Position numbers and translations under genes: made by a program
Notes under the pieces: model-generated
Told to the model about the DNA's origin: nothing
The model's database searches: none
Seen by the model: the letters and a program-made list of their open reading frames with translations, nothing else
Part shown: piece by piece, positions 63,145-64,000 of the stretch
Layout of the letters: each line of letters starts with the position of its first letter
Position numbering within the stretch: position 1 is the first letter of the stretch
Assembly (NCBI GenBank): GCA_963779685.1
Contig: CAVZZG010000003.1
Location: forward strand, 1,860,001 to 1,924,000
Length of the DNA: 64,000 nucleotides
Direction of reading: 5' to 3'
From: CAVZZG01 sp963779685
GTDB taxonomy: Bacteria; Actinomycetota; Thermoleophilia; Gaiellales; F1-60-MAGs149

Positions 63145-64000
63145 TGCCGCGCACCGAAGCCGAGGTGGCCGCCGCCCTGGCCGGCGCGGCCGGCGAGGGC
63201 CGGCCGATCGTGCCGCGCGGCGGCGGCACCAAGCTCGGCTGGGGACTGGATGCCGACGGCGAGGAGCTGGACCTCCGCGGGCTCGACCGGATCGTCGCGA
63301 TCGAGCCCGGCGACTTCATCTGCGTCGCCCAGGCCGGCCTCCGACTCGCCGACCTGCAGGCCGAACTCGCCGCGCACGGGCGCCAGCGCCTCATGCTCGA
63401 CCCGCCCCACGGACCGGAGCAGACGGTCGGCGGGGTCGTGGCGGCCAACGCGAGCGGCTCGCTGCGGCATCGCTTCGGCGCGCCGCGCGACCTCGTCATC
63501 GGGGCGCGCATGGCGCTGAGCGACGGCACGGTCGCGAAGACCGGAGGCAGGGTCGTGAAGAACGTCGCCGGGTTCGATCTGGCCCGTCTGCTGTGCGGAT
63601 CGCTGGGGACGCTGGCAGTCATCACCGAGGTCGCCTTCCGGCTCCACCCCGCGGCGGAGGCGTCGGCGACGGTCGTGCTCGAGACGCGCGACCCGGAGCG
63701 GGCCGGGGCGTTCGCGGCCGCGATCCGCCGCGCACCGGTCGAGCCAGTCGCCCTCGAGGCGGCGTGGCCGGATGGCCTGATCGCGGCCCGCTTCGACTCC
63801 ACATCCGACGGGGCGGCCACCATGGCGCGGGCCGCAGCCGGCCTGGCCGACGGCGGGAGGGTGCTCGGTCCCGACGAGGCAGCGGCGCTCTGGGCGCGGC
63901 TTGCCCGGCGACCGTGGGACGGCGACGGACCGGTCGCGGGCTGCGGTGTCCCCGTCTCGGCCGTCCCGGATCTGCTCGCGCTGGCCGGCCGGACGCGGGC
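63144..64000 (+). CDS. glcE: Glycolate oxidase subunit GlcE (cut by window edge)
   Basis: 285 residues are visible before the window ends. It carries the same FAD-binding fold as GlcD but shorter: GRPIVPRGGGTKLGWGLDAD, EQTVGGVVAANASGSLRHRF, GAPRDLVIGARMALSDGTVA, GGRVVKNVAGFDLARLLCGS, LGTLAVITEVAFRLHPAAEA. GlcD, GlcE and an iron-sulfur GlcF form the usual complex; glcF would be expected just downstream. Confidence 0.9.
   Translation, partial: MPRTEAEVAAALAGAAGEGRPIVPRGGGTKLGWGLDADGEELDLRGLDRIVAIEPGDFICVAQAGLRLADLQAELAAHGRQRLMLDPPHGPEQTVGGVVAANASGSLRHRFGAPRDLVIGARMALSDGTVAKTGGRVVKNVAGFDLARLLCGSLGTLAVITEVAFRLHPAAEASATVVLETRDPERAGAFAAAIRRAPVEPVALEAAWPDGLIAARFDSTSDGAATMARAAAGLADGGRVLGPDEAAALWARLARRPWDGDGPVAGCGVPVSAVPDLLALAGRTR

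Overview
The window is a very GC-rich bacterial chromosome segment with GTG starts almost as common as ATG, many 1-4 nt start/stop overlaps, TANNNT promoter boxes lying 6-7 nt before start codons, an ECF sigma factor, a PucR-type regulator, a CarD-like protein, an acyl-CoA carboxylase with a small epsilon-type gene, and a MoaD-MoaE fusion. This mix points to Actinomycetota, and I would guess a deep-branching soil or water lineage such as Thermoleophilia. That placement is inference. No rRNA, tRNA, CRISPR array or insertion sequence was recognised.

Layout. 1-7391: a truncated secreted HExxH protein, an SDR dehydrogenase, an EamA transporter, a beta-propeller lipoprotein, an ECF sigma factor with a (frameshifted) membrane partner, then a non-coding repeat-rich stretch. 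7392-19530: the centrepiece, a bacterial microcompartment (BMC) locus. It holds an amidase, a Zn/quinone-type dehydrogenase, a GAF/PucR regulator, a malate/lactate-type dehydrogenase, four pentamer-type and two hexamer-type shell genes, a CoA-acylating aldehyde dehydrogenase, a glutamine-synthetase-like ligase, a EutT-like protein, a DUF3830-like protein and a PuuB-like FAD oxidoreductase. 19619-22965: secreted propeller lipoprotein and a second HExxH protein. 23047-27809: a three-subunit glutamate-synthase-like enzyme and an ETF:quinone oxidoreductase. 27875-28485: two small membrane genes. 28507-34063: propionyl/acyl-CoA carboxylase and acyl-CoA mutase. 34118-37249: MoaD-MoaE fusion, M50 protease, lipoprotein, D,D-carboxypeptidase. 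37261-40433: selA-selB. 40430-46781: a giant teneurin-like RHS protein. 46828-48451: small membrane protein, CarD-like and HhH-GPD genes. 48496-53417: amino-acid ABC transporter, M29 aminopeptidase, PLP decarboxylase. 53600-64000: SSI-like lipoprotein, type IA topoisomerase, 2-oxoglutarate dehydrogenase E1, M24 peptidase, amine oxidase, and glcD and glcE (the last cut by the window edge).

How it fits together. The BMC locus combines the four chemistries of a gamma-glutamyl-amine (Puu-like) pathway: ATP-dependent gamma-glutamylation, FAD-dependent oxidation, aldehyde oxidation (here CoA-acylating and carrying a putative encapsulation peptide) and amide hydrolysis. They sit beside shell proteins instead of a classical ammonia-lyase or diol dehydratase. 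A palindrome TGTGC-N5-GCAC(A/C) occurs at the PucR/amidase divergent start, inside the BMC operon, and just upstream of the glutamate-synthase-like operon, which suggests one regulon. The glutamate-synthase triad could regenerate or rearrange glutamate. The carboxylase/mutase block could take up propionyl-CoA. These links are inferred from gene content.

Four genes (near 6645, 35709, 46118 and 53116) each carry what looks like one extra base. Their products are described as if read through the shift.
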